DNA from: Rhizodiscina lignyota
Taxonomy: Eukaryota; Ascomycota; Dothideomycetes; Aulographales; Rhizodiscinaceae
Direction: 5' to 3'
DNA length: 64,000 nt
NCBI GenBank assembly: GCA_010015805.1
Contig: ML978125.1
Coordinates: forward strand, 1,178,001-1,242,000
The notes beneath the pieces are model-generated. The model was given only the letters and a program-made list of their open reading frames with translations. It was not told where the DNA came from and ran no database searches. Below, one piece after another: positions 50,222 to 61,481 of this stretch. Both the position numbers and the translations under genes were made by a program. Each line of letters starts with the position of its first letter. Position 1 is the first letter of the stretch.

Positions 50222-52443
50222 TTATGTTGTTCCAATTGCATCAGGATCACGATCGGCTTCGCTCATCGCTGCATGTCTCGGCGTGCTCTCTCTCACTGAG
50301 TTCGAGGGACCAAGTTCGACAGGCCCTATAACAGGATGGCTGCCTACGGGATCCACACCCAAGCCGGCAGCTGTGGGACTATCCTTATAGTACGCATCCA
50401 TTCTCGGCTGCGTTGGTGATGTTCCATACGCAGGCGCTGGTCCATCGTGGTACTGGTGGTGTTCTTGATATCCAGCCTCGACCGGTTGGTAGAAGCCGTA
50501 AGTCAGTGCGCCTCCTTGCGAAAATCTGGAGTCGAAGTCCGATGAAACATTTGTTCCGACACTTGGATGATGGGAGTGCTTTACGCCAGGGGAGGACAGA
50601 TCTGGTGAGGGAAGCTCCGCTACATTCTGTGCATCCTTTTCCTGAGGGGGCTGAATTGGAGGAGGGGGCTGAGCTCGCTTGCGTCTTCGCAGATAAAAGA
50701 ACACGGCTCCTAAAATAAGCGCAAGACCGACGACACCTCCAACAGTACCTCCAGCGATAGCTCCGGCGTCCGAAGATTTGTGATGTGTGGGTGTGGGAGA
50801 AGGAGCAGCACCTGTCGCGGTTGGTGGAATATACCGCGTCGGTGTCTGTGTCGCTGGAGTTACCTTCCTTCCGAAGTATACCGACAAGTTTGAGTCGCCC
50901 CAGCCTTCGCTTGGAGCTGTAGCAGTTGCTCCGCCATTGGCACTGAAATACTTAGCATAACGGACCTGGAGGCGAGGGAACAACTCACCCTCCACCAATT
51001 GTCGCAATGACCTCTGGCGGGACCTGATAACTAGTTACGTTCGGCTGAAACGAGTGCCATTGTGTATTTTGAGGATTATTCTTTCCAAGGTCTAGGTTGT
51101 GTTGGCCCTGAACCGCCGGTAGATCGCATGCGGTTGAATTTGGATATGTACCGCCCATGATGTCCATTTGGGCGCCATCAATAACGGTGCAAGACATTGC
51201 ATTCTTCGGAAACAGCTGAGGATCTTGCCACCACTGGCTTTGAGATTAGTCGCATTTACTGGAGGGTGGAAAGAATGGCAACTTGCCTTGGTCCAGGTGA
51301 AAGACGGAATGCTCAGGATGTAGATATCGTCATACCCAACAACATCAGCATATACTGACGCACCGCCGTAAAGGTAGCTAAGAACAGTTAGCAGGAGCGG
51401 AGCCATACGACCGTGAACTTACATATTGTATGACGATTGGTCACTGGGCCAGGTCACACCGGCACAGAATCGTCGCCGGGATCCAGGAACATGTCCTGTC
51501 GTATTTTGTGTGTACCATCTATTGTCCGAGATATCGTAGACAAGAATTTCCTGAACGGTTAGTAACTGCAATGAGCATCGGCATTTATCAACTAACATTC
51601 ATCGGAGCCTAAGTAATGTTAGCTTGCATATAGTCAAATTTTGTTATTCGAATAGGCATACCCCAATCGAAGTACCATTATCGAATGGCGTCTGAACTCC
51701 ACCGAAGTAAACAAGCATACCTGCATCGGACGCTGGCAAGTATAACATGACTCCCTCAGCGCGTGGAATATTGTCGGGAGGCCCTGGATTAGGCGTGAAG
51801 CTTTCGCCAGTCATGTTGTATTGCATCAAGGTTGTCGAGGCATTTGGTGTGCCAGTCCAACCTGGAATGCTATTGTTCGACAGCCAGCCACCGTAGTACC
51901 ATCCGCTCTGTGCCTGGTCAACAGCGCCAGCTCCATAAGAAGCACGCTGGACTTGAGACACATCGGCCTTTGTTTGGTTCCATGTATCATATATTATATC
52001 GTAGAACCACAGCGAGAAATTATCTGGTTTTGACTCGTAGAATTCTCCGCCATAAAGCCATATCACCTTGTTCACGGAGTCTGGCCATAGCATGCCGCCG
52101 TTGACAGAAGGGACGTCGGAGCCTTTGGTGAGATTGTCATACTCTTGCGGAAACCCTCGGAATCCAACGTCAAGGTCGGCGTAGAGGAGATATGTATCTG
52201 GTGGACTGTCAGCTAAGATCATGCGATACAAAGGGTGGGTAGGGACATACTGGTATAGTTCTTTGGGTCTTTATCGAGTGAATTCCAGTTTCTCAAGCCG
52301 CCATCGATGTATATTTTCCGATCAACCAGAGCTGCTTGGTGTCCAAATAAGCGACAATAGTTGGTGAGTGGGTCGTGTTGTTGAAACGATCTGACGGTAA
52401 ACAGTGTGAGTGCCAACAGGCACAGCTGCTGTACGCTCCGCAT
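50222..52443 (-). CDS. Kelch-repeat single-pass membrane protein
   Basis: Seven exons are needed. Signal peptide MRSVQQLCLLALTLFTVRS starts the protein. Kelch-type repeats follow: FGHQAALVDRKIYIDGG, NGGMLWPDSVNKVIWLYGGE, GAGAVDQAQSGWYYGGW, EGVMLYLPASDAGMLVYFGG, FCAGVTWPSDQSSYNIYLYG and AMSCTVIDGAQMDIMGGTYP. After a Pro/Thr stalk (PPTATGAAPSPTPTHHK) there is one TM (IAGGTVGGVVGLALILGAVF) and a long proline-rich cytosolic tail. N-glycosylation sites are many. One intron has a GC donor (after TGGACCAAG). The architecture resembles fungal cell-wall-sensor-like or galactose-oxidase-like kelch proteins; the role is unknown. Confidence 0.82.
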
Positions 52444-53595
52444 ATTGAGTGTGTGAAACCGTCCTGCGGGGGTGGATACGGAATAGCTGTAGCATAAAAT
52501 GGTTGATAAGTGTCGGGACCCCGCTCACAGGGCTGAACAAGAGTTCACATTCTAGGCTCGATTGCGGCTTTCAGCTCTGGCCTGCACCGCACTGGTTGAC
52601 CTCTCATGGTTGATGTCCGCCCCCACAGCTAAGAATCCGGAATAGCACCATATGCAAGCAGCGACTGCCTATTCGGCCCATTGGGTCTGTAATCCACGTA
52701 CGCGACACCTTGCAGGATTACAGGCATCCAGAAACCCTTGCCCGGAGAAGCAATGCTCGTGACGTTGATGAGGCTGAAACAGCTCGAGAAGAGAAGCAGA
52801 AATACAAGATGAGACGCGATATGGATATTGTGCGGTGTAGAAGCCAGAATTATGAGTATGTGGACCCCCAAAATAAACAGTAGTTCCTTCCAAGTCGCAG
52901 ATTAAGAGAGGTGAGATTGAATAAGATCATCTAACACAACCACACTTGCCAGCTTCTACGCGCCCTGGCTGCGGCCTCATGCATCTCCAATTGGCGATGC
53001 GCTGTGCCCTGCGCGCCTCGTCGCTTGCCGGCTGGCTTCGCTAACCCATCATTGCCACACGCGTCCTCGAAGGGTGAAAGGGCGCTCAATTGGGTAATTC
53101 GGCTACGCCATATTTCAAGGCGTAGCTAAGCACGAAAGTTGCCGGAGGAACGTGCCTGATAGAGTCTTCGCAACGTGAGTGAGAGAAAATCGGAGTTCGT
53201 CTCGCCATTCACTGATCAGGAAGCCCTTGCGCCTTGTAAGCCGAAGTAGAGCCGGCCTCGGTTCCTGGCGAGCGGCCTAATTTTCTGCCTCCTAATCCTA
53301 AACGTCTTACCCTACTGTCGCGGGCCTTATACACTAATTGAGGTTGATGTCCACTATTCATCCGGCGCCGTGCCCATCTTTTACAGGCCGGTATTGTGTC
53401 CGTTTTGCTAATCAACTACGTTCCATGTCATGTGGCTCAAATCCCCCCGTCTACGGAGCACGATACAGCCAGGGCGAAGATGCCGCATTAGCCTTGTAGC
53501 CAAAATCAATCACAGCGGTGTATTCGGCTTGGTTTGGTCTGCTTTTCTTCATTAAGAGTTATTTGTTTTATTTGTTTTATATATATATATACTAA
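52444..53595. other. Intergenic, possible small ORF
   Basis: No gene is supported. A minus-strand 80-aa frame (52629-52871) has a hydrophobic stretch HLVFLLLFSSCFSL, but no family is recognised. An AT-rich TATATATATA run occurs near 53580, upstream of nothing evident. Confidence 0.4.
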
Positions 53596-54579
53596 CTAGT
53601 GCTTGACCACGATCTTGCCTCCAGCATCGTGCGAATCTAACATCTTGTGCGCACTGTGAATGTCCTTCCACCCAAAGACATACGTCGGCTTAGCATCGAA
53701 TTCACCATTCTCAATCTTTCGTACAATATCTTGTAGAGGTATCCCAGACATTGGAAAGGCTGACGTGCCAAGGACCTTGCTATGAAACAATAGAAACTGT
53801 ACGCCTGGTTCCATCTCTACCATCGGGTTGAAATCCTTCACAGGCGCTAAACCTCCTAACCATCCAGCTTGTAGCATACGACCGTGTGGGCGCGTAAGTC
53901 CGAGGGACTCTACTAATACGCGGTTGCCTATTAGGTTCAAGACTTTATCGAACTGGGCCGTTCCGTCGAGGAGTTCTGCAAGATTGGACTGTTCGCGTTT
54001 TACGTCTACTGCTCCCATTTTCTTGAGCATCTCGAACCTTTTAGGACGTCTGGTAGTCGCTGTGACTATCGCCCCTGCGTTGACGGCCAGATTTAGTGCT
54101 GCTTGACCAATTGTCGAGGTCGCACCGCGGATCAGTAGCTTCTCGCCACGTTGCAGGTCTAATACGGTGAAGAGCGACGAGTAGGCAGTGCTGTAAACTT
54201 CTGGAATGGCTGCGAGCTGTTCCCACGGCAGGGTCGTCTCGACTGCAACTACGTTCGAAGCCGGTGTCGTCACGAACTCCCCATAGCTGCCAGGACGACT
54301 CCTCCCCATGCCTCCCATGACTCCGATGACCTTGCTTCCGATTGGGAACTCGCCGCCAGGACACGCTTCGACGATGCCAACGCACTCGAGACCTGTGATA
54401 GGATTCCATTCGTCCCATTCCCCCTTTCTCATGTGCATTTCGGCATGATTGACTCCAAAAGCTTTGATGCGGATGAGAACTTCGCCATTTTTTGCCGTTG
54501 GCTTGGGCACTTGCTGGTATTCGAGGACTTCAGGGCCTCCAAACTTGGGAATAACAATAGCTTCCATGGTCTCCGACAT
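53596..54579 (-). CDS. Quinone oxidoreductase-like MDR protein
   Basis: A single exon of 327 aa: MSETMEAIVIPKFGGPEVLE starts an N-terminal GroES-like fold with VLIRIKAFGVNHAEMHMRKG and ITGLECVGIVEACPGGEFPI. The cofactor-binding Rossmann region has GEKLLIRGATSTIGQAALNL, with a modified AxxGxxG-like motif (GATSTIGQAA), and ends GKIVVKH. The zinc-ligand residues of alcohol dehydrogenases are absent, fitting the zinc-free NADPH:quinone reductase (QOR) branch. Substrate is unknown. No introns are needed. Codons and style match neighbours. Confidence 0.87.
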   Translation of the reverse strand: MSETMEAIVIPKFGGPEVLEYQQVPKPTAKNGEVLIRIKAFGVNHAEMHMRKGEWDEWNPITGLECVGIVEACPGGEFPIGSKVIGVMGGMGRSRPGSYGEFVTTPASNVVAVETTLPWEQLAAIPEVYSTAYSSLFTVLDLQRGEKLLIRGATSTIGQAALNLAVNAGAIVTATTRRPKRFEMLKKMGAVDVKREQSNLAELLDGTAQFDKVLNLIGNRVLVESLGLTRPHGRMLQAGWLGGLAPVKDFNPMVEMEPGVQFLLFHSKVLGTSAFPMSGIPLQDIVRKIENGEFDAKPTYVFGWKDIHSAHKMLDSHDAGGKIVVKH

Positions 54580-55409
54580 GGTTTATGAGAGTTTGATGAT
54601 GCTGCTTCTCTGTGTGCGTTGGAGGATGGGGAGTACTTGATACGGATGGGGCTGAATGCTTAATGTGGATATAGATGAAATGGTTCAATAGAAGACTGCT
54701 TTCGACGATTGATGATCCAAGAAACCATTAGGATTGCTACCTTAATATACACTTCTTGGCGTGATAGAAACCTTCTGACGCTCTCATCTAGACAATTACT
54801 ATTCATGACTGGATAATCATTTCATGAATAATTTGGAGTTAGATATTGGTTAGGAATCTTAATGCATCATAGTTCAAGCTTAGAAACTGATAATTTGTTC
54901 AACATGGTGTTCTCGAGTCATGTCGTTCGCTTCCCCCGCGGAGACGAATATACAGGAGTACACTAAATATATTGGTGTTTAGGTAAGTACCGTTGCTAGT
55001 TAAGAGCTGGTTGATGCGCGGAACCACGCCGACGGACGTTGTTCGGAGCGTGAATTGCCCTATGACGTTATGCGGCAAGTATCTTACCACTGGGTGCGGC
55101 CCGTAAGGTACTCTATGCGGCATTCGTACGGCATGCGCTAACTGCTTCAGTCCGTACCACAGCGCCACCAAATCACAAGGCTCCAGGTCCTGCCTTCGTA
55201 ATGTTCGCAAAGGCAAATACGGAAAATTCAACTCTGAAACTTCTGCTACATTCATAGCATAATAGAAGGTGAGGCATTAGCTCTCCAGAATAGAGGGCAG
55301 CTTCCATCGCAGGCCTTTCGAGCCTCGATAATCAAAGTCTACGGAGTACGAAAGAGCCAGTGTCTCGTGAGCGAACGAGACCTGCAACAGCGTCTCTTTT
55401 TCGCGGCAA
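54580..55409. other. Intergenic with MITE fragment
   Basis: It holds the promoter of the MDR gene and the 3' region of the secreted hydrolase. A 118-aa minus-strand frame (54899-55255) has no recognisable pattern. A MITE fragment occupies 55347-55409. Confidence 0.45.
55347..55409. mobile_element. Mariner-type MITE, truncated copy 4
   Basis: Only one end is visible: TACGAAAGAGCCAGTGTCTC at 55347, followed by GTGAGCG and CTGCAACAGCGTCTC, colinear with the 40.92-kb copy for about 60 bp. The match ends close to the stop codon of the next gene at 55410. The opposite inverted repeat was not found. Confidence 0.6.
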
Positions 55410-56719
55410 TTAAAACCCCTGTTCCATCAAGTAATCAGTAATAACCTTGTACCCCGCTGTAGCATTCTTATGGCCATTCAGCCCATGTCCAGTATTAGGC
55501 TGTAACTTCGACTGGAAAGCCTTCGAACCGCTGAAGAGAGCGTGTGGTTGTTGCTCAACACCAGGACAGTATCCACCGCAAGCAATGATGTCGTATTCGC
55601 CGTTGAAATACTACAAATATAAGAGTTTGATATTAAGAATGGAGAAGGGTGGAGAGTAAGAGCTTACAAGAACATTTCCTTTAAAACCGGTAGCTGTGTA
55701 ATTTAGAGTGGGAATGGTGATTAATTCTGTAATAGCGAATGGCACTTTGTTCTTCTCAGAGAAGGCTACTGCTTCGATGGTGTACAATGGGGCTTTGAAG
55801 AAGCTGAGAAAAAGAGGGAAAATTAGCGTGTCTATCTTTATAATAATCCAAAGATTGCGATGCTTACACATTTACATTCGCATACACATCATCCCAGATA
55901 ACGTATCCATTATCTAACCCCTTCCACTTCTTGTCTTTAAGAGCAGCAACGCGTAGGTCAAAACTTTCGATGACAACGCCACCCTGCATTGTGAAGCCTA
56001 TTCCAGTCAAAATAACGGCATCTGCTATTTCTGGTGCTGCGGCAACGAGCCCTTGTGTAGTAAATGAGCCGAAAGAATGTCCCACCAGGACTAGTTTCTT
56101 GGGTGGTCCGATTGTATCGGTGTACTGTCCGGCTTTTATCTGAGCTGCGAGCTGAGCCAGGATTGAGACTTGGATTGAGATTTGATTTACGAATCCAGAG
56201 AGTCTATGGTGCGTGTTAGAATGGTTGGGAGGGCAGAAGAGTGTATGTAGCTTACTTTGATGATCTTCCAGTCCCGAGACGGTCGTAGAAGAAGATAGAA
56301 TACCCCTTGTCTACCGCATATTGGGCGAAATTGTATTTCTCAGGCTCAAAAGCTGAGTTCCAATAACTCCTATCATAACCCAAGCCATGCGTAGCCAACA
56401 ACACAGTGTTAGAATGTTCACACTTCGTCTTCGGGGAACAGAATGTCCCCGAAATAGTATATGTCCCATTGATGTCAACGGGACCGGTGACAGGCGGGGT
56501 GAAGTTTGCTTCTGGTCTGGTTGATGATAAGAACACAAAATCTATGAGGCCGTAATTGTCGGTCCGTTTTGGACCGATCCATTCAACTCCTTTGGTTGAG
56601 ACAACGACGGGGATTTCGTAGTCGATGCAGTTGGCATTGGGTGGAGTGTATTCTGTGTGTATCCTGTGGGCTTGAGCGAGGAGGATTGGGAGGAAGGAAA
56701 AGTAGAGGAAACAATGCAT
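55410..56719 (-). CDS. Secreted alpha/beta hydrolase
   Basis: Four exons (56719-56256, 56203-55868, 55803-55678, 55611-55410) give 375 aa. Signal peptide MHCFLYFSFLPILLAQAHRI is followed by LLATHGLGYDRSYWNSAFEP, the oxyanion region, and FFYDRLGTGRSSK. The nucleophile is Ser in LVLVGHSFGSFTTQG (GHSFG). The histidine is likely the one in QPNTGHGLNGHKNATAGYKV. The acid is probably in YFNGEYDIIACGGY. Two cysteine pairs fit an extracellular protein. The substrate is not known; secreted fungal members are esterases, lipases or peptidases. The MITE fragment lies immediately downstream of the stop. Confidence 0.85.
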
Positions 56720-58343
56720 CCTTGAGGAGGAGGTTGAGATGATATCACTGCTTGAGTGGTGAAAGGAATACTGGGGTTTGCTGGTTTCAGGGACGAACTT
56801 TCAGTTGATTTGTCCTAATGTGAGCTTTATACATCTTTCAAATTCAGCCACTGTGATTGTCAGTTCTCAACAGTTAGCATTTCGCGTCAGCAAGCTCAAA
56901 GTTATGCCGAAGCTCTCTGTTCATGAAAGAGTATATCCCTTGTGGGTTGCATAGTAGGTCTTCAGGTGCAGAACTGGCCAAAGTCCGGATTTGGGCATTC
57001 AGATTTGATCTAAACATCCGTCAAAACAAGGTTGAGCTCCCGGGTAGCGTATCTTCCAGCCTACGTGGTTTAACGCTAAAAGCGGCCGCTAACCCGCCAA
57101 GGCAGATAGGACTAGTGGGTATCTCTCCACGGTCAATCTGTATAAGGCGTAATTGTAAAGGAGTGATTGATTTGCGAGCGCAGATTGTATTGGCCTGTAC
57201 TCTAAAACTGTGCACCGATAGGAGACAGCCAACAAGCCCAAACGTTGCCAGCTGAAGCCTTGGCGCTCTTGGCGTTAAACCTCGTAGGCCGGAAGCTACG
57301 GTATCTGGCGGGGGAATGTAAAGCACTCAAAATTCAGATGCCTTTACGGAGTACAGTACTCCTGTTTGCCTGAGCTCCAGTTTAGAGATGTGGCGTTGAT
57401 CCTGCCAAAACATCTGTCTAAATATCTCGATGAAAAATTGGACTGAGAGAAAAATGTTATTTTGCAGCAGTGGCGCGATGTTGGAATCTCATTTACCTAT
57501 TTTGGAAAATGAACTTTTTGCGGCATATGAACTACGCTCGAGCCGATGCGTACAGTCGATTTGTAGGAGCCAGCATTGATACTAAAACCAGAGCGCAGAA
57601 TCTGAAGTTCGTGGGATAAATATGTCGGTTCTGGTCTTCAAGCTGTTATCTATGGAGGCTACAAGAGTGCGATGTGTGCTGCCAGCTAGGTGAGATTGCT
57701 CCATCAGTTCTTTGGTGTCTTCAAGGAAGGTAGAGTACAAGACATACCCTGCTTGCCAGCGCGACGAGCCCTGACTCTGCAGAAATACTTTGCTTGGTCA
57801 TCCTGGGTCCTTCGCAGGATTCGACTAAGGATGGCATCGCCTCTTGATGGCCTTTGCGTTAGAAAATACTCGTAACGAAGAGATTCGAGATCGATGACGG
57901 GGCATGCACTTCTGAGGATCTAACTAAATTGGGGCATTGAGAGTTGGCCATGGTAACCGAATACGTCCACGAACCGAATACGTCCACGAACCGAATACGT
58001 CCACGAATACGTCTACGGGTCTTCGTAACTCAGCCATGCTCAGCCTCAATTACTGATTAACGACGTCAACCATCAACATCCGTCCAAATATGACAATTGA
58101 GGTCTTCAGGGTTACCAACTGTACCGTTATATCCCGCAACGGCCATAAGTATAATTACTCCATGGTGGACTGGTGATATCCTTTTCCCCAAATTATTCAA
58201 ACCTCCAACTCTATCACAATCCTCAAATCATCACCAGTCCACATCAAACGCCACAAATAGACGGAACTTTTATTCATCTGTCTTTCAATCGCCTTCCGTT
58301 TAAATCTTCTACGTGTCAACCTTCTACTTTTGTTTCATTTACA
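56720..58343. other. Intergenic with 17-bp tandem repeat
   Basis: About 1.6 kb with no supported gene. It contains the promoter of the secreted hydrolase on the left and that of the small ORF at 58344 on the right. The tandem repeat at 57957-58017 is listed separately. Open frames at 56923-57326 are overlapping and have no recognisable pattern. Confidence 0.45.
57957..58017. repeat. 17-bp tandem repeat
   Basis: The unit CCGAATACGTCCACGAA occurs three times in a row, followed by a partial and altered unit (TACGTCTACG). It is in intergenic DNA. Confidence 0.85.
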
Positions 58344-58616
58344 ATGGCAACACCAATCCTGGTCATCGGTGCTCTTCTCGCTCAATGCATAGTCGAAAAA
58401 CACAAGGCCCGCAAAGCAGCAAGACAAACCGGCTACGACCTCACACAGATACAAACCAAAGACGCAAAATTATACTCCCAACGCCCATCATCAAGTGTGT
58501 ATTCACAGACTACACTGCAGGGTACTTTTGACTCCAACGCTCCTATGAGTAAAGATGGACCACCAAGGGACGACAAGCTCGCATCCGAAATGGGGGCAAC
58601 GATGCGCAGTTATTAG
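58344..58616 (+). CDS. Small hypothetical protein
   Basis: An open frame of 90 aa starts MATPILVIGALLAQCIVEKH with an N-terminal hydrophobic segment that could anchor or target the protein. Basic residues follow (KARKAARQTGYD), then a Ser/Gln-rich, probably disordered, remainder with YSQRPSSSVYSQTTLQG. I do not recognise a family. The leader upstream (CT-rich, 58200-58340) looks like a fungal 5' UTR, which supports the start. It could be a real small protein; coding status is not proven. Confidence 0.5.
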   Translation: MATPILVIGALLAQCIVEKHKARKAARQTGYDLTQIQTKDAKLYSQRPSSSVYSQTTLQGTFDSNAPMSKDGPPRDDKLASEMGATMRSY

Positions 58617-58939
58617 TTGTCCCCCAGAGATCGAGGGACCGTAAGGGATATGGCTTTCGGAAGATAATTATTGTGGAGCACGAGTTCGGAGATTGTTGGG
58701 CTTTGTTTGCCAGATTTTGCCGGAGTTCAGATTGTAATGGAGCATTGCTTGGGGATTTGATCATCTCGTCTATGTTGGGACGCATTATAGAAAGCGTAAT
58801 ACTTGTTTTCTTGCAATTACACTTGATTATCCCGCGTGCAGTTTATCCACTTTGGTAAGTTGACAATGTAGTAAGAACCTTTATGGTATGAACCGGTCTT
58901 AGCTATCGATAACAGATTCCTTATGATAATACGACATCG

Positions 58940-60654
58940 CTAAATGTAATCATCGACGCTGTCATTGATGGCGAGGCCTGCGGCCTCAGACCACACAATT
59001 CCTGCTCCAGCCCCAATAAAGAAATCTCCTCCTCCATCATTCCAAAGCTCGCGGAAGCTTTCGGCCAGATCCTCAGCTGAGTACAACCTATCTTTAAGAA
59101 CGGCATTAAATCTCTCCCACGTACCCAGACTCATACGGCTTCCAATGTTACTAGTAAAGATAATGTACCACATACGTAATGCTCCATTAGCACAGGCGGC
59201 ACCACCCACAACGGACATCCAGAGTAAGAGACCAGATAACTGCTCCCATTGATCATTTCCATCTATTTTGATTTCCAGCAAGGCGTGACGCAGTCGCGCT
59301 GCTAGCCTTGATGGGATTTGGGCGCTGCGTTCGAAAGTGCGAAAGACGCGATTCACATAGATTTGCAATGCTAATATGTATGCGTATTGAGCATTGCAGC
59401 TGGCAGGCGGGTTTTTGTATAATAGGTTAAAGAGGCGAAATTCGATAGTCCGGCGAAATTTGAGGATGTGATTGATGTGACTCCTTGAATAGGGCCGTTC
59501 AGAGTAGTGTGGAAAATCTTCGTTGAGGACATGCATCTCTGCCAGTACGGAGTTCAGTTCTTCACCTAGGCAATGCGTCTCTGGTAGTAAGCGGAGCTTT
59601 GAGCGCGCAACATTATTCGGTGAGCTTAGGGATTGCGCAGTAGAGTCACTCCATACGTCGAGATTACTTCTGGCGGTACGGAAAGGTTGGTAATCGTTGC
59701 TGCTAAAGAACGGAGCGTGGGCAAACATGTAGGAACCCATGAAGTCGACTCTGAAAAGAAGTGATTTAATATATGGTCAAGACAGTCACGATGTGGATAC
59801 TTACTCTGAAACATTATACCAAAGAGATGGAAATGTACCCAGTCCACCACGCATGTAAAAGAGTTGACTGAGACCTCTCATATGAGATTTCCATGCATCG
59901 CAGTCTCCCGTAGCTCCACGAGCGAACTTAGGGAACGTTAGTGTACCATTGTGGGTCCTCGTGCTTGCTTTAGCGAATGTGAGATCTTATTAACCTCTAT
60001 GCTTGCCACTTGCGTAACCGCGAGTGCAGTCCCTTCAAAACACTCATCCATCTGGTCTCCCAGACTCTTATTAATGAGCTGAATGGTACGACCTCGGTGG
60101 TCCAGCCCCCATATTTGGAACTTTTTGTCCCGATTGGCTTGCCAGGCTTGCGCGAACGAAGAAATTGATAGGGTCGACTGAAGGACTCTCGCATCTGAAA
60201 CCGAGGACTGGAGCATCATGTGCCCAGGATGAAACCCGCCAGTGGCTTTGAATGGGAAAAGCTCGTATGCTAGTGATTGCTTCACTTTTTTCGTAATATT
60301 AGCCATTTTTGGCGCTGGTTTGCGATAGCTTTTAAGCTTATCCCTACTAGTCAATGGTAAGGATGAAGAGTCACTTCTTACTGTAGTCGAATAGTTGGTA
60401 CATGTAAGTCTCCATTTCTACGGGAAATGCCCGGAACGGATCAGGACTACCTGACCCAATCATTCTAGGTAGACGGACGCATTCGTTTGCTTCATTTGGA
60501 TTGCGTTCATTACCAGCACGACCTGTTTGGATGGGAGCTTCTTTCTTGTTCCTTGATAGTGTAGCGTTCCCTCGAACAAGACGACGGTTTTCTGCGCTTT
60601 TGATCTGCAAAGGCTGCTGGATATTGAGAAATTGAAGTCCATCTTCTTCTGGAA
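58940..60654 (-). CDS. Fungal transcription-factor-like regulator
   Basis: At least four exons join. The N-terminal part PEEDGLQFLNIQQPLQIKSA ENRRLVRG resembles the start of fungal-specific TF-like proteins that lack a visible Zn2Cys6 cluster. GSGSPDPFRAFPVEMETYMY follows, then LAYELFPFKATGGFHPGHMM. After the intron, NGTLTFPKFARGATGDCDAW KSHMRGLSQLFYMRGGLGTF leads into a 3' exon from about 59746 with SRVDFMGSYMFAHAPFFSSN, ending SVDDYI at 58940. The MRGGL block is diagnostic of the fungal_trans_2-type middle region. The first exon has no clear initiator Met in the right frame, so the start is unresolved. It may be a regulator of nearby accessory genes; no DNA-binding domain is visible. Confidence 0.65.
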
Positions 60655-61481
60655 ACAAGTCAGTTCTGGGCTCCCCATATGCTCAATTGATACACACTGG
60701 CTGTCAACATGAGGGTCGTTATATTCTTGTGTAACCAGAAATGTAAGACTCTCAATACCCGCGATAGGAAAATGGGAATGCAGGTTTTCGCGATGTTGCT
60801 AGCCCATGGAGAATTGAGATTTGTAAGTCAAAGCTTGGATCTAGTCACCAGCCTTTCTGATTGCCTTGAATGGGTTTAGCGCCTTGGTATACAGGACCAA
60901 GAACTGTTGCCATCCATATGCTTTATTTGTGCGTTAAATCTTTAGGGAAGAGGGAAAGACTTTCAGCTCTCTCAAACAGAACTGATTGGCTGCTTCCACG
61001 TTGTTAATTCCGTAGACCTCTTAAGGGAAAGAGCACGGACTCTGCCCCACAGCCCCGCCACACTACAACTCTTTAAAACTAGTCAGAGCAGTTTTAACAT
61101 TTTTCGATCGTATTTTTGCTCTACGTGCAGGTACGGAGTAGGTACTTGGAATTCCAGCTTGCTCCTATGCGATATTGAATCTGCCGGAGGTGGTAGGGTG
61201 TACTTTCGTACACGTACTAGCAAACTTGCCTTCCAAATGACATTCAGCCCATGTGTCATCCCAATTTGGTGATGTGGAGTATGTCCCTGATAACGATAAC
61301 GAATCCTGCAAATCTGCGCCTTCTCCGCAAAGCTCCTCGGAGGTTCAGCATTTCTCACCTTTCGTCCAATGGATCTCCAGATAATCCGTCTCTGTTCATT
61401 CGCCAATCTCCAGAACCGCAAAGGCTTTGAAGATGGCACTCTTCAGCTTTCTGAAGCGTCAATTGTCGTTCGGTCCAGAGA
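60655..61481. other. Intergenic, divergent upstream region
   Basis: This interval separates the TF-like gene (minus) and the SDR gene (plus). It may contain the unresolved first exon of the TF-like gene. No other gene is supported. Confidence 0.4.

Noticed and set aside
52629-52871. 80-aa frame with a hydrophobic stretch
   Set aside because: One hydrophobic run alone is not enough; no signal of homology.
54899-55255. 118-aa minus-strand frame
   Set aside because: No recognisable family, no convincing splice or promoter context; could not be separated from chance.
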